Below are positions 12,517 through 25,260 of a DNA stretch of 64,000 bases, in pieces; within the stretch, counting starts at the first letter, position 1, and the number at the start of each line of letters is the position of its first letter. The notes below the pieces were generated by a model that worked only from the letters and a program-made list of their open reading frames with translations, did no database searches and was not told where the DNA came from. The position numbers and the translations under genes were made by a program. The DNA lies in assembly GCA_033002965.1 (NCBI GenBank), contig JAURVB010012882.1, forward strand, positions 1 through 64,000, in the 5' to 3' direction. This stretch comes from Piper betle (Eukaryota; Streptophyta; Magnoliopsida; Piperales; Piperaceae).

Positions 12517-12879
12517 CTAGTTTCTGTGGGCTAGTCTGGCTTGAATCAAGCTTTTGGTGCAGCCTTCAATCCCACTAATCTCTTCTACTGTTGGCTCCTT
12601 AGTTCGGTCCAATGTTAGCTTGGCCGGTGCCTCCCAAACAGTTAAAATAAAATAAAACCGACACTTAACCAGTCCAAGGGTCACAAAGCTGATAATCACG
12701 AGTTCATCGATCCATCTGCACCCTGCAACGTTGCCACCAAAAGAAGATCCACTTTGTTCCTCTTTTGCAGCAAAGTCACACAGTTCATGACACTTCAATG
12801 CCGTCCAGGAATTTTTTAGTTCTTCTAGACAAATGCTGCTTTGATTGATTAACATGAAATTTCGTAAAAGGCTTAGCAT
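12517..12879 (-). CDS. Unassigned 120-residue open frame
   Basis: An ATG-started frame of 120 codons with mixed composition (MLSLLRNFMLINQSSICLEE...LTLDRTKEPTVEEISGIEG). I recognise no family or motif. There is no obvious promoter, and it could be a chance frame or a decayed exon. It stands alone between the pyruvate-kinase pseudogene and a MITE. Confidence 0.15.
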   Translation of the reverse strand: MLSLLRNFMLINQSSICLEELKNSWTALKCHELCDFAAKEEQSGSSFGGNVAGCRWIDELVIISFVTLGLVKCRFYFILTVWEAPAKLTLDRTKEPTVEEISGIEGCTKSLIQARLAHRN

Positions 12880-14172
12880 GTTTTAGATGGGTTTTCCGAT
12901 TGTCACCTGGCTTTGCTTTGGTAACTACGTCTCTTTAGCATTCAAACCTGACGTCGAGTACCAACTTGATGATGATCAAGGTAGACATGACTAGCAGTTT
13001 TTTTTCCCAAAGCTGGCATGACTAAGATATTTTTTCATACCGATCAGAGTGCAACTAATTTGTGACAGTCCAACTAACCAACAAATGCAGGAAGCAGATT
13101 AAGATGAGCACAACTGCACAAGCAGCCAACTGGTGTTACTTCATTTCACCACTTTCCATAAGGAAGATCAACGTGTAGGTTTCTTCAATTCCAAAGAACA
13201 CATGATCTGTTGTCAATATGGCCTTACCTGCCTCAACTAATTAATGCCTTCTGTAAACCTCTGGGCGGTGTGAGAAGAAAGAAACAATTGATCCCTAAGT
13301 ATTTGTTTTGTTTTGTGTGTATTCCATCAGCTTAAGAAGTTCAAGAGTGCAGTTATGGACCAAGGTCAAGTAACTGTTTTAGAGTGATTTACTCGGGAAG
13401 AAGGAAAGCCTGACGGCAACATGGGCCACTGCCACGAGTTTGATGTCATAAATTATACTTTCTTGATATGGTTACGTGTATTGTTAAGAAATTAATCACC
13501 ATCGCCGCTATTTCTGACAGTGTATTTATGTGATTAATTATAAGCCATCTAATTTGGCTGACAGTTTGGTGACAAGTCATTTTTGTCACCAAAAGGTTGG
13601 TACCATTCCCATGACCAATATATATTGTCGTCAATAAAGACGGAGATATTTCGGTCATTTTCGTAAATGTTTGGTAACAATATATAAATCACTGAAATTC
13701 TGTGCTAAATCGGTGTCAAATTTGTCACCGACAAAAGTCATGACATCCAATCTATAGCCTGAAATATTTACTCCCTTCAACTTTTATCAATATTTTCACC
13801 ATCAACCATAATTAATTACAAATCCTTTGCCTCTAATGATTATATTTACAACATACATATATACCCTTTGACCTACTAACAAAAGCAGACAAGTTACGTA
13901 AAATAGAAGCATAAATAATATACTATTTAGAGGACTCATGAAATCCAAATGCAAGACGCATTAATCAGCTAAATTCGCAAGAGAATTATTTAAAATCCGG
14001 TTATAATCAAACTCTACATGATCAACATCTTTCAATACCCGTGACTAATAGCTTAAAGTTCAAGGAGATCAGATGATAATTATAAATTATCAGTGGATCC
14101 TAGGCCCCAATGCTGCAATAACATATATGCTACTTATAATATACATGCATGGCAATCACGGTGCATGTATTA
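12880..14172. other. Intergenic, possible transposon debris
   Basis: No gene is visible. At 13560-13600 and 13710-13735 there are repeated TTTGTCACC/GGTGACAA inverted motifs, the sort found in small DNA transposons, but no terminal repeat pair could be fixed. Confidence 0.35.
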
Positions 14173-14180
14173 GTTAATGT

Positions 14181-14654
14181 TAGGGGTGTAAACGAGTTAA
14201 GTCGAGTCGAACCGAACAAGAATGTTTTTAAATTCGACATAAATTTTGGCAAGCCTGTTTGAGTACTCAACGAGCCTTTGATTTATTATAGGTCGAGCAG
14301 CTCGTCTAAAATTCATAATGTTTGGGTTTCACTCATGCTTGGCTCGCTATATTTTCGAGTCGAGTAAATGTTTGTATTTAACACGTGCTTGACTTATATA
14401 TGATCAAAATTTTATTTCCAACACTATAGAAGTTTAACATGATATCAATAATATTGATAAGCTGAGTATTTTTTCGAACTTGAATATATCAAGTTTGAGT
14501 TTTGATCCAAGCTGAGTTAAACATTCCTTAGTTCAAGTTCTGTTTATTGGTTAATAAATTATCCATTTTGAGTCGAGTATTTTTCGAATACAAAATTAAC
14601 ATGAGCTAAACCGGACTAAACATAAAATATTTGTGTGTGTTGTTTACGCCCCTA
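14181..14654. mobile_element. hAT-type MITE, 474 bp, with target duplication
   Basis: Starts TAGGGGTGTAAACGAG and ends TTTACGCCCCTA, an inverted terminal pair. Flanking 8-mers are GTTAATGT (14173-14180) and GTTAATGC (14655-14662), a 7/8 target-site duplication typical of hAT elements. The interior is non-coding with TCGAGTCGAG motifs. It is homologous along its length to the element at 59304-59780, in opposite orientation. Confidence 0.85.
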
Positions 14655-17242
14655 GTTAATGCATTGGAAATATCTCATCTCCTCGTTGTGATATCATCAG
14701 ATAAAATATATGTATTCATAAATAAAGAAAAGGTTGGTCTGCATCGTCACAAGTCACTGCCACATGGAAAGGAGTTGAAAAAGAGATGGGGTACGTGTTG
14801 TGACACAAGACTATCATTCGTCTTTTTATTCCACCAAAATATCGGCAATCCTACTTCTCTTTCTATAGATTTTGTCCATAAGAAAGATTAAGATAAAACA
14901 ACAAAACAAGGGTACCATTAAAAAAGCAAAGATATATGATTCATGATTGTGCTTGGGAATAGTTTACAAGGAAAGATTTCCGAATTCCCACAAAAAGTCT
15001 ACCGGGTAATTACATTATACTTGATTGCCCAATACTTCAGATTTCATGTATGTCATGCATATAATATATGGTTGCAAATTGCCATCTGTTACAAAATGTA
15101 CACAGCTAATTGGACGGCAGGTTCTTTTGTATTTTTGTTCTTTACAGATTGGTGATCTGCTAGCTGATTCCTACGACACAATGTTGCGTCCTTTTATGAT
15201 GGGTCATTTTTGCGTGCCTACAAATGTACGAAGTTGGCTAAATGGACTTGTGAAATGTTCCCTTTGGTTCCTTTTGGCTGTCAAAAATGACAGGAATTTG
15301 TTAATTTTGATGATTAGATACACGTAAACGCTGGCATGGTCCCTGATTTGATTCATGGATGGCCTGTGGTTGATGTGCTAAATCAAAGTGGTTGCTATAT
15401 TCATGGCCAAAATGCAAGGCTTGGACCATTCAGGGGGTCCAAGGATGCCAAACTAAAGCCATTGATTAATAGGAATTGTGGACCATTGAAATTGATATAT
15501 ATATATATATATATTGACAGCATACTTTAAAAAACTTGGTACACTATGAATGTAAAAGTAAATAATATTAATTTTTCAATCTTTCTAGATCGACTTTAAG
15601 CTGATTTAAAGTCATTTATAATCATTTTTTAATCCAACAAGCAAAGGATATATCAAACCTAGAAATTATGTGCTTTAACACTTGAAATTTATAAATATAT
15701 GATTTATGACATTTTAAATTATTAATTTTATTAAATTAAAATATATATATATATATATTTACCGCCTTTTTATTTGATTTAGAAAAACTCAAGGAACAGT
15801 TAGATAATCGATCATAACATTTATTAATAAAGAGTCGTTCATAGAGTTTGATCTGGGAGCTATGAAATAGAATCAACTTGAAGAATTTTTGGAATCAAAA
15901 AAAGTTTTAAACATTTGTTTGATTGAGAAAGCTCACATTAGACACAAATGTAAAAAGTTTGATGTTAGATTTTATCTCCACTAAAAGTGGTCCTCTTTTA
16001 GTAATTAACTAATGAATTATTAAAAGGGTGAGATCATTAGTGAACAGTTGTAATCAGGAGGTTATTATGCCCGGGATTTTTATTTTTCATGATTCTCGCG
16101 ACAAGAAAATTTGTTTGGCATTACATAAATTATGATTGCATAACCAAAAGGAAATTAGTCGGACATCATTTCAAGAAAAATAAAATTCTTATAATGAAAG
16201 GAAATTTCATTATTAAAATTTCAAGTTTGTCACTTTGAACCAGCTCGTCACAATAATTTTCTTCTCGTTTAAACCTCTATTTTTTTTACTGCTATTAGTT
16301 TTTTCAAATTAGTTCAATCAAGTTTCTTTAATCTTTTGATAAGTCACCCTTTTGGAAAATGACTAATAATTAATTAACAGTGATGATGCTTAATTATATA
16401 AATATTATTGTCTCACCCATTATATGACCATTAATTAATAAAAACGAAGACACAAGAAAAACATTGCTTTGAAGTATTAAGCAGTTAGATTATATGCATT
16501 TGGAAGATATAGTCAGCCAGCCACATTCCTAAAAGTACAATTTGATCAAAAGAGATTTGTCAACGATTTTATCGTTTATTTCATTTGCTAAACAAGGTTC
16601 ATGAACCAAAACTTGACTACTGCACCTCTAAAACATTCATTGCATAGATAGATTGGTTGCATGGTATTTTTGACCGTAAATTGTCAACACCTACATATAA
16701 TTGTGAGCACTTAATTTTGAAACCAAACATTAAAATTAATCCTTGTCAAAGTAATTAATGAAATTTTTTAAGAAGCTAACTAAAAAAGAAGAAAAAAGCT
16801 TCTTAAAAACCCACCAATTAATAAAAAGCGATGATAATTACACAAAAAATAATTATTTATTAAGTTTGGTTACTAATTATCCGTACAAACATAACATGAG
16901 ATTTTTTAATCAGTGGACTTTTAAACCCGGTTCGCCACTGTGCATTGACTTTGCTCACGACTATAAAAATATCAATTATAAGTCAAATAAAGGAGGTGAC
17001 ATTGAGCTCATATTTTCCTAAGCCAGCCCAACCTTCTAATGTCGATACCAGGTATTAAAAACTGGATTGTAGATATTTACAACAAAGTGTCATTACTATA
17101 TAATCAGACTTTGGCTAAAATTATTGTACCATTTCAAAATTAAATAAACAAAATCAAATTGCTGTTTGCAAAGTCCAAACCACAAAATAAAAATAATAGC
17201 GGGCCCACTTCCCGAACTCCGCACGCCAATCTCTCTTCTCTT

Positions 17243-17250
17243 GCCACGTC
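17243..17250 (-). promoter_or_regulatory. ABRE/G-box-like site upstream of PP2C
   Basis: The minus strand reads GACGTGGC, containing the ACGTGGC ABRE core bound by ABF/bZIP factors. It lies about 1.16 kb before the PP2C start codon. Function is inferred only from the motif and from the known ABA induction of clade A PP2C genes. Confidence 0.35.
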
Positions 17251-18219
17251 CAATTCCGAGTGGGCCCGGGACAGCGGAAAATTGGATACGGGCACGTAAG
17301 AAAGTACAAATGGTTGACCACTCCATTATTTATATAATATATATATATATATATATTTATTTATTTATATAATGCACTTAAATGGTTGGCATGCTGGCCC
17401 AAACATTAAATGTGAACGTGTATCTGCTTTTAAAGTTGGCAAATGCAAACACACACTCCTTAACTATCTATTTGCCCCACAGACACCTAAGATCAATTTA
17501 GAGCAATTTAATTGAGTTTGCATTTGATTAATTACGTGAATAAATAGGATCAAACTAATAAAAAACTGATTCATTCATGTTACTTTCAAGAATTTTGCAT
17601 CACCATTTTAATACAGATGTTGATTAAAGTAAAACCATTTGGGTATATTAAGAGTATTTTATGTACATGAATTTAAATTAGAATAAAAATATGCTATGTT
17701 CACTATGAGGACTCAATCACGTCTAAGAAAGAATCATTGGCTAAATATCTATGATAATAATTTTAAAATTTTAATAATAAATATATCGTATTGTCGATGT
17801 ATTTTTAGATATTAGTTGAGTCTTCCAGCCAACTTGACCTGCCAGAAGATTTTTACTATTTAAATTAAATTAATTTTGATTTTATCGGATTTAAATAAAT
17901 TAAAAACTAATTAAATTAAATTAAAGGAAATTAGTCTCAGCTTGTCCGATAATAACACCCAAACCTACCCCTACCCCTCCAATGAACTCCAACTATGGCA
18001 AACTTTTTCGATTCGGTTTCAATTTTGACAATAAAATTTAGTTTTGGAAAATCACGAAAAGAACATGATTCATTCACTTAAAGAAAACCCGACCTCTGAG
18101 GTGTTAATTAATTAATTCATTAATCCAAGCCCAAGAAAACCAGTGCGGGGCCCGCCCGCCAAATCTGGAGTAAAGGGACCCACAAGCCCGACACGAGCCC
18201 TTCAACGAGGCTAAGTCCA

Positions 18220-18247
18220 CCACGTAACCCACCGATACCCACCACGT
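18220..18247 (-). promoter_or_regulatory. Paired ACGTGG (ABRE-like) motifs in PP2C proximal promoter
   Basis: Two CCACGT sites (ACGTGG on the minus strand) at 18220-18225 and 18242-18247 lie about 160-185 bp before the ATG. Paired ABREs in this position fit the ABA-feedback control known for clade A PP2Cs. The regulation is inferred. Confidence 0.4.
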
Positions 18248-18405
18248 CGGTATGCGTCCCGTCCCTGGTCCACTCCCCTCCATGTGGCGTCAGACCCTCC
18301 GATCTCCCGTTCTGACGGCCACGATCTCTCCACGACAATCCCCCACCACACTCCTATTTACACCCCCCACCCCGCACCATCCTCCTCCCACAATCGCCGG
18401 CGACC

Positions 18406-19468
18406 ATGGCCACCAACGGCCGACGGCGGCGGCGCCGCTTGGAGGTGCTCCGGATCAAGTCCGCCACCGGCGAGGAGGGGATGGAGGCGGAGCGGGCGGC
18501 GGAGATATCGGTGTCGGTGGCGGAGGAGTACGGCGGCAGCGGCGGAGGGCACGCGGCGGTGTCGGTGTGCGGGCGGCGGCGGGACATGGAGGATGCGGTG
18601 GCGGTGGCGCCGGGGTTTGCCGGCGGGCGCGACTTCTTTGGGGTGTACGACGGCCACGGCGGCGGGCAGGTGGCGGCCATGTGCCGGGAGCGGCTCCACG
18701 AAGTGGTGGCGGAGGAGATCGGGATGCGGGGCGGGGTGGGGTGGAAGGAGGCGATGGAGGCGGGGTTCGGGAGGATGGACGGGGAGGTGTGCGGGCGTGA
18801 GGGGATGAAGATGGTGGGGTCGACGGCTGTGGTGGCCGTGGTGGCGGCGGCGGAGGTGGTCGTCGCCAACTGCGGCGACTCGAGGGCGGTAATGGGTCGT
18901 GGTGGGAAAGTCCTCCCTCTCTCTTCCGATCACAAGGTTGGTTAGCTTGGATTGATTTTATCGTTTAGAAATGCTAATATATCTCTTTTTCATATAGATT
19001 TTGTTAATGTTGTTAGGAATGTTTTTATGTATTGTTACATTTTGGGCAGCCTAACAGACCGGACGAGATGGAGAGGGTGGAGGCGGCCGGCGGCCGTGTC
19101 ATCAACTGGAATGGCCACCGAGTACTCGGCGTGCTGGCCACCTCGAGGTCCATCGGCGACCACTACCTCAAGCCTTATGTTATCTCCGAGCCGGAGGTGA
19201 CGGTGGTGGAAAGAACAGACGCGGACGAGTTCCTCATATTGGCCAGTGATGGGCTGTGGGATGTTGTGACCAGCGAGGAGGCTTGCAAGGTTGTGCGGCG
19301 TTGTCTGGCCGGCCGGCTGCTGCCCAAGAGCTTGCTGGGGGGGCAGCGAAGGGCGGGCCAGCCGAGGCGGCAGCGTTGCTGGTGGAGTTCGCCTTGGGCA
19401 GGGGGAGCAGCGATAACGTCAGTGTTGTGGTTGTGGACTTGAGGAAGCCGGATGACAAGATTCAATGA
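18406..19468 (+). CDS. Clade A protein phosphatase 2C (ABA co-receptor type)
   Basis: A Mn/Mg-dependent Ser/Thr phosphatase that, in this clade, inhibits SnRK2 kinases and is itself bound by PYR/PYL-ABA receptors. Exon 1 is 18406-18936 and exon 2 starts at 19050, with a phase-0 GT-AG intron. Motifs in order: [13 protein letters not shown] (about residue 53), [10 protein letters not shown] (metal site D82), [59 protein letters not shown] and [12 protein letters not shown]. Trp197 matches the 'Trp-lock' that contacts ABA-bound receptors. CRERLHEVV and the short N-terminus resemble the PP2CA/AHG3 subgroup. The GC-rich first exon contrasts with its surroundings. A run of seven G at 19337-19343 shifts the frame: the conserved end is read only if one more G is present, giving about 316 residues ending at 19468. 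As written, the protein runs off into unrelated sequence until 19442. Confidence 0.9.
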
Positions 19469-20656
19469 TATTGGCTGATGACATTCCGCATTTGTCTTTC
19501 TGTTCTCGTTGATTTGTTGATGAGAGCAGGTAAATGGAGATGGGTGCAAGACATTGGAGAAGTCTGTAGATTGGTGGGGGGCAAGAAGGTGAATCCGCTA
19601 AAACCGAGTTAGCACAATTAGTAGGCGTGGTTGGGAAGTACTGATCTGGGTACGATGGTTGTTGATTCATTGTAATGTATTATGCTGCAAGCCGGCAGCC
19701 AATCTCAAAACTCTTTTGTTGTGAAGATTCGGTCGATCTAAACATTTGTTCATACTCCCATTTTTCTATAATTATGCACCGTGTTCCAAGTTTAGTTAAG
19801 TTCTTTGCAATCGAGTGGAGCATGACAAGCTACCGAGAATCCACGTTGAGAGTTTACAATTCATGACTCCAAGCAAAATCTCGCAGACCGTGAATGTGAT
19901 CACTTTGCTATAACGTTTAACATTTCCCATAACGCAGGAAAAAATATTAGATTTTGAGCTTGATTTTGTGCTTTAAAAATTGTATTATGAGCACATCATA
20001 ATCTGAACATTTCTAAACAATTGGACTACCTAGCAGGGTGGTGCAATAGTTTACACCCAACACTCATTCCCGGTTTTAAGGATTGAAGAGCAGGTACGTC
20101 ATTGATGCGAGTATGACAAACGAGCACCCTTCTGCTCAGTACATACATAGCAGAGCTATAATCCTCCTTGTCATCAGTCATCTTGCACACAACATTACCT
20201 AACTGCTCCAAATATGATCAATCGAAGACCAGCGAGACTCAACACAGATCAACAAAAGTGATAGAAGTTACCTATACACTGACAAGGCACTTCAAAGTGC
20301 TATAAGAATTCATACAACAAACAATTCAACATACACCAGAGGATACAACGGCTGCCCAAGCACTCTTCCACAGTTCACACACAATTACAAGTTGAACAAA
20401 TCTGTCTATATACATTCTAATCAACCCTGGAGCTCTTTTGCTCCAGCCAGTTGATAACAATAAGGTTTTACACCGTCAAACTACAGCCTAGTTAACTACC
20501 CACACATTCAGAGTAAACAAGATGATAGACGATTAATCGTCAGGTCAGAATGAATCTTGGAGGTTGTGTTGTCCAGCAGAGGAGCATCTAATCAGACAAA
20601 TTTCAAATGTTCGATCCCATAAAATATCTACAATTTCTAGACTTCTATCAGGAACA
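19469..20656. other. 3' flanks of two convergent genes
   Basis: Holds the 3' UTR of the PP2C gene on the left and the probable 3' UTR of the minus-strand coiled-coil gene on the right. No further gene is recognised. Confidence 0.4.
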
Positions 20657-23600
20657 TCAGCTGCGCCTTTTTATAACTTTCAATAACCTCTCAAAGAAGA
20701 TGGGGCACATGTTGAGGCGAAAAATCATATCATCTCTCATCCACTCAGGAGCTACTCGATCAAAAGTGCCCAGTGAGATAACATGATAAAATAGCTCACC
20801 TTCGCCCTTGTCTGGGCTTCTGTCCATCTTTAATAAGAAAGAATAACCTACCACGAAAAGGTAAAGGTGAGAAGACACGCCTTAATACAAGCCATAGACA
20901 TAATAGTGGAAGTTGTTAACATAGTATCATAATGAAAACAGCAAAGCTATCAAAGTAAAAGGGGAAAGCCATTAATAAAATGCAGATTCCTACAAGGACG
21001 TCTCGGTTAAAATATTGTGCACAATCTAGATTGCACAAGGAAAACCAACAATCAGGTATTGTAGCAACTATCGGAACATCAACCTTTTCTTGTGAACCAA
21101 CAAATACCATGTAGCTTATGACACATTCTAAACTTTAACTGGCAACAATAACACTAAATAAAACTTTCAACAAATTGTTAGCCTTCCATTATCTACCGAC
21201 CTCTTTCTTTCACGGATGAAAAAATTACTTTCAAAAATAAACAGCAATGAAATCAATTGTATAAACACGAGTTAACCTTAATATCTTGCCTTTCTTGTGT
21301 TCTGAGCAAAAAAAAAAAAAGGAAGAAAATTTCCCAGGAGCTCACTTGGCAGTAAATATAATTCCATCTTCCCAGTTTTCATGCCAACCAAACACACCCT
21401 ACAATAGCTACTAGGAATATAAACAACATATTAACAAGAAAAGAAACAGAATGGAGAAAATAAATAAAAGCATCTAATAACCAATTGACAAAACCAGTAC
21501 AACTTATACAAATTGACACAAACAAACATAATACTGTTGCACTAAGGAAATGTAAAACCAATAGAACAGCACAAATGGCGCACTCATAAAGCAAAATATA
21601 CCACTAGATTGGTGAAGGACTGAAACACTTGAGTCGTCCACTTGATAGCTTAAAGAAAACTTTAAGCCAACCAAGCTTTGAAGAAGCGTTTGAAACAAAC
21701 AATTTTCATGATTGGCATCATTTATAACATATCCTGCAATTTCTAGTCAATCAAAAATGGAAATGAGTAATTGACAAGAAAAAAGAAGCAATTTAAAGGC
21801 TAAACAAGTACCCAATGTCCCACTTTTTTCTGCATGGAAATTAAGCTGCAAAGTTGAAAAGCCAAAAATAGTCTATTAGAATTAGAACTGACGAATTCAC
21901 AAGAAAACAAGCAAACAAAATATTTTTTCTAAAAATTACTGGAACATATTATGCTGACCCGGTCAGATGCTTCATTATCATCAGTTTGAATGCCAAATTG
22001 CCTGGTTAATGGCCTTAATCTACTTCCCCCATTAGATCCTATAAATGGGCCTCTTTTAGTTTCTTCTTGAGATTCAACTGACGACAGCTTCTGAAATTTT
22101 TCAACTTCCTCAGAGAGAGCTTTTGCTGCCAAAATTTAAGTACAGATATGAAGGGGTTACCCGTTCTTTGTACATCAGGGTTTTGCAGAGTTTTAATAAT
22201 TCTTGAGCTTCAAAGATAAATTATCAGTAAAAAAAAAAGAAGTTTATTTTTAGAAAATTAATCAGACCAACCAAGGAGGCATAGAAACAGGTTTCAAACT
22301 ATATCCATTTTAGCTTCTTCTGGATTCCCTACTCTATTCTTCAAAAAAGCCACTAATTGTTAAATTAAATGGATTCTAATAACTTTCAAAACATCACAGA
22401 TAGAACAGTGAGATATATTTGCAGGTTTCCATTTTGCAAATTAGTTTATCACCACAAGTTTAGTTATTTTCCCACATCAGTAATTGTTATAGAAACCACA
22501 CACATGATGCCAATTCTCCACAAAAATATATACGAGTGAAATACCCTTTTAACATTGTTACAAATAGCAAGCTAAAGAACCATGAAGCTGGATCAACAGT
22601 ACAGAGAATGAGAACTTTTTTGAATTTTAATTTAGAATGAAAAATCAAAAGCATATAATCAACAAAAACCCCAAAAACAAAGAAGCAAAATTTTCTCACC
22701 TTTTTCTTTTTCATCATCCAAAAGCTGTTGAAGTTTTGAAAATTGCCTTTCAGCTTCCCTATTAAAAAACACCAGAATTCTTATCCAGTTCCTTAACAGA
22801 TATTAGTCAAAACAAAAAAGTAACATGCCTGTTCGTAGATATCTGCCATGATAATTCATCTCTTTGCTTCTTCAGGGTTTCATTTTCCCTTCTAAGATTT
22901 TCAATTACCGCTTCCGCAGCTATGAACATAAAAAAGCTAAACTGATGAGCTTCAATATATTTTCAAAATATATAAAGAGTCTATAGAAGAAATGCAATAA
23001 ATCTTACGATTTTTTAAAAATCTGGTTGCAGTAGGCATTACTTAGAGTCTATGAATGTGGCACATATTGGCCAACAAATAGGCAAAATTCATTGGCAGCT
23101 GCACGGATTTAACATAACTACTTTCCAAACCTCATTTTACCATGATCACAAAGTTCATAAATTGGATATAATGTAATTCGTGCAACAATTTGTAAAAATT
23201 TGCATTGTTTTTCATCTAACCATACAAGCTACCAATGAAATAAGATTTTATTTGGAACCTTACCAAAGGTTTTGAATAATCAATGGGGTAGTTGTTTCTC
23301 AAAAAATTATATATGCTGAAATTGGGGAAAAAATGTTCACGTACAAGACAGGCAATATTCAAACGGTAATGACCCACTTTTTAAAAGTGGAAATCTGAAA
23401 AGATAAAGATTGGATCATACTTTCTCAAACCTAGGATACGTTGCTTAGATGAAAAGATTCAAAGCTACTAGCGAAAGCCAATATGATCACAGTAAAAGGA
23501 AATAAGTGACATTGTTTGAAACGCACACTCTTAGAGACAGAGACAGGTCAATTTCCCTACTAAAGCTGTAGAATATGAAAACGAAATAAATGAAGTACCA

Positions 23601-23794
23601 GAAACGTAGTTGGCAAACTTTGCTTCTTGTTCCCGACTGAATCCATCCAGAACAGAATCCTTCTCCGTCTAATAATGACAAAATAAAATATGATTATCAG
23701 AAAAAAAGGTCTGCAGTTTGAATTTATGAATCAATATCTAAAATACCTTCAATCTTTTATACTTCTCATAAAGTTGCGAATAAAGAACATCCAT
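20657..23794 (-). CDS. Coiled-coil protein with C-terminal RWD/Csm1-like globular domain
   Basis: I built eight coding exons, all with consistent phases: 23794-23747, 23668-23599, 22919-22829, 22758-22700, 22125-21959, 21845-21812, 21733-21602 and 20847-20657. They total 792 nt, or 263 residues. The intron after 22829 uses a GC donor. The start MDVLYSQLYEKYKRLK follows an upstream 5'-UTR exon ending near 24122. Residues about 20-115 form a heptad-like coiled coil (EAVIENLRRENETLKKQRDEL; REAERQFSKLQQLLDDEKEK). The last 100 residues (CLFQTLLQSLVGLKFSLSY...GYSFLLK...ELFYHVISLGTFDRVAPEWM...CPIFFERLLKVI) form a compact alpha/beta pattern. It resembles plant proteins of unknown function, and the coiled coil plus C-terminal globular layout recalls kinetochore/monopolin Csm1 or Spc25. 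That role is a guess from architecture only. Confidence 0.75.
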
Positions 23795-24077
23795 CTGCAG
23801 CATGTAAACCATAAAAATTGCATCTTTCTTTTAGTGCGTAATTGTAGAAACAATTTTGCAACATTGAAAATCACCCCAACAAGATACAACAATATGACCG
23901 CAGATACAGGCATTACCCAATTTTTCATCCGATTGATTCTAGAACTTCAAAAAAAACAAAAACAAAAAAATCACTACTTTTTAAGAGATCACTCTCGAGT
24001 TGTGGAAGTGAAACACAGCCACCTCCGGGCATCCACTATGGCTACTTCCATTCCATGCCTGACCTGGGATGGAGTGG

Positions 24078-24200
24078 TGATCGAAGGTAAATCAAGGAGT
24101 TGCTAAGTGATTGAATCTGACCTGTACCAGTCCCGGCACCGCACTCTCCGTCGTATCCCGTCGCTGGCGGCGGCGGTGGTGCGCCCGCCGGAGATGGCCG
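24078..24200 (-). other. Probable 5'-UTR exon of the coiled-coil gene
   Basis: On the minus strand, CGACGGAGAGTGCGGTGCC leads to GGTACAG|GTCAGATT, a good donor at 24122, about 330 bp before the exon carrying the ATG. No start codon in the reading frame of the protein is present here, so the exon is probably untranslated. Its 5' limit is not known. Confidence 0.4.
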
Positions 24201-24299
24201 GAAGAAGAGAGGTAGGATGTGGGGGTGGGCAAGCCCGGATTTAATATTTAAATCTGAACCGACCCAAGGTTGTAGCATAATAGGCCGAACCGCCACTTT

Positions 24300-25260
24300 A
24301 CTTTCTTCAACAAATAAAAAAAGTCAAACCATTTTTTCCCCAACCCGGGAGCCAAATTTCTTCTCCATTAATTTTTGATTAGTTCATAGATTTTGTTCTT
24401 GAGTACATTGATTTTTATGTGGACCTTGGAGATTGGATTGGTGGTAATTTGGCTTTTTTTAAAAAAAAAAATTTATTTGTAGGGGATACGAGGGGGTTAG
24501 TCAAATTAGTCATATCATCCGTAAATTTAGACGGTATTTACATCTGTAAATTTAGACTGTAAATATATATTAATAGGTTAATAAAATTAATTTTTTTATA
24601 TATAAATTATATTTGCATAATTTTTATATGATTTACAGACTAATTTCAAATTACTACAACCCTGTTAATCAGATTACAAATCTTTCACATATGCAAATTT
24701 GATTTTTAGACTTGCAGGGCTAAAAAATAAAGAATGGAAGATATTTATACTAAATTTACAACATAAATTTATTAACAAATATAATCATAGAATACTATTA
24801 TTGCTGTCAATATACTTTAACAAAGTAATTTCTATTCGCAATTTCACTTACCCCCCAGAAGTTTTGATATAGAACAATTTGTGTCTTCACTGAATGTTTG
24901 CCTTCGGTTTTAAAGCGTCTACTTTTAAGGAAAGGAGCAATCTATTCATACAAGAAAGTCATACAACATTTACATGAATAAACAGCCTATACATAAAACA
25001 AATAAAAACTAAGTAGAACAAAGGCTTTACCAGCTAACATAAAATAAATCACCAAGTCACTTACACCATTTATGTCATGCAATCTCAAAATGTACATCAA
25101 CGCGAAGAGAAGAAAACAACTTCCCACCACAAAGGGAAATGAGAAGCCATTACGGTGTTTGTCAACCTTCCCCAAAAGCATTATTTATCTTCATAAAAAA
25201 AAAGTCAAACTCATGTTCTCCCTAACCCGGGAGCCAAATCTCTTCTCCAAGAAGCCAAAA
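24300..25260. repeat. Pair of 55-60 bp direct repeats bracketing 840 bp
   Basis: AAAAAAGTCAAACC...AACCCGGGAGCCAAAT.TCTTCTCC occurs at about 24315-24366 and again at about 25198-25247. The two are near-identical over about 50 bp. The sequence between is AT-rich and non-coding. This may be a segmental duplication or the trace of an insertion; no LTR features were found. Confidence 0.45.

Larger units (their letters stand above)
14663..18405. other. Intergenic and PP2C upstream region
   Basis: AT-rich with (TA)n runs near 15497, 15741 and 17336. No gene is recognised; the open frames here are low-complexity. The last kilobase is the likely PP2C promoter and contains ABRE-like sites, listed separately. 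Confidence 0.45.

Noticed and set aside
14943..15327. Overlapping plus-strand frames near 15 kb
   Set aside because: No motif, no splice-compatible partners and low-complexity surroundings.
18252..18933. Alternative frames across PP2C exon 1
   Set aside because: Shadows of the GC-rich phosphatase exon; the frame from 18406 carries every PP2C motif.
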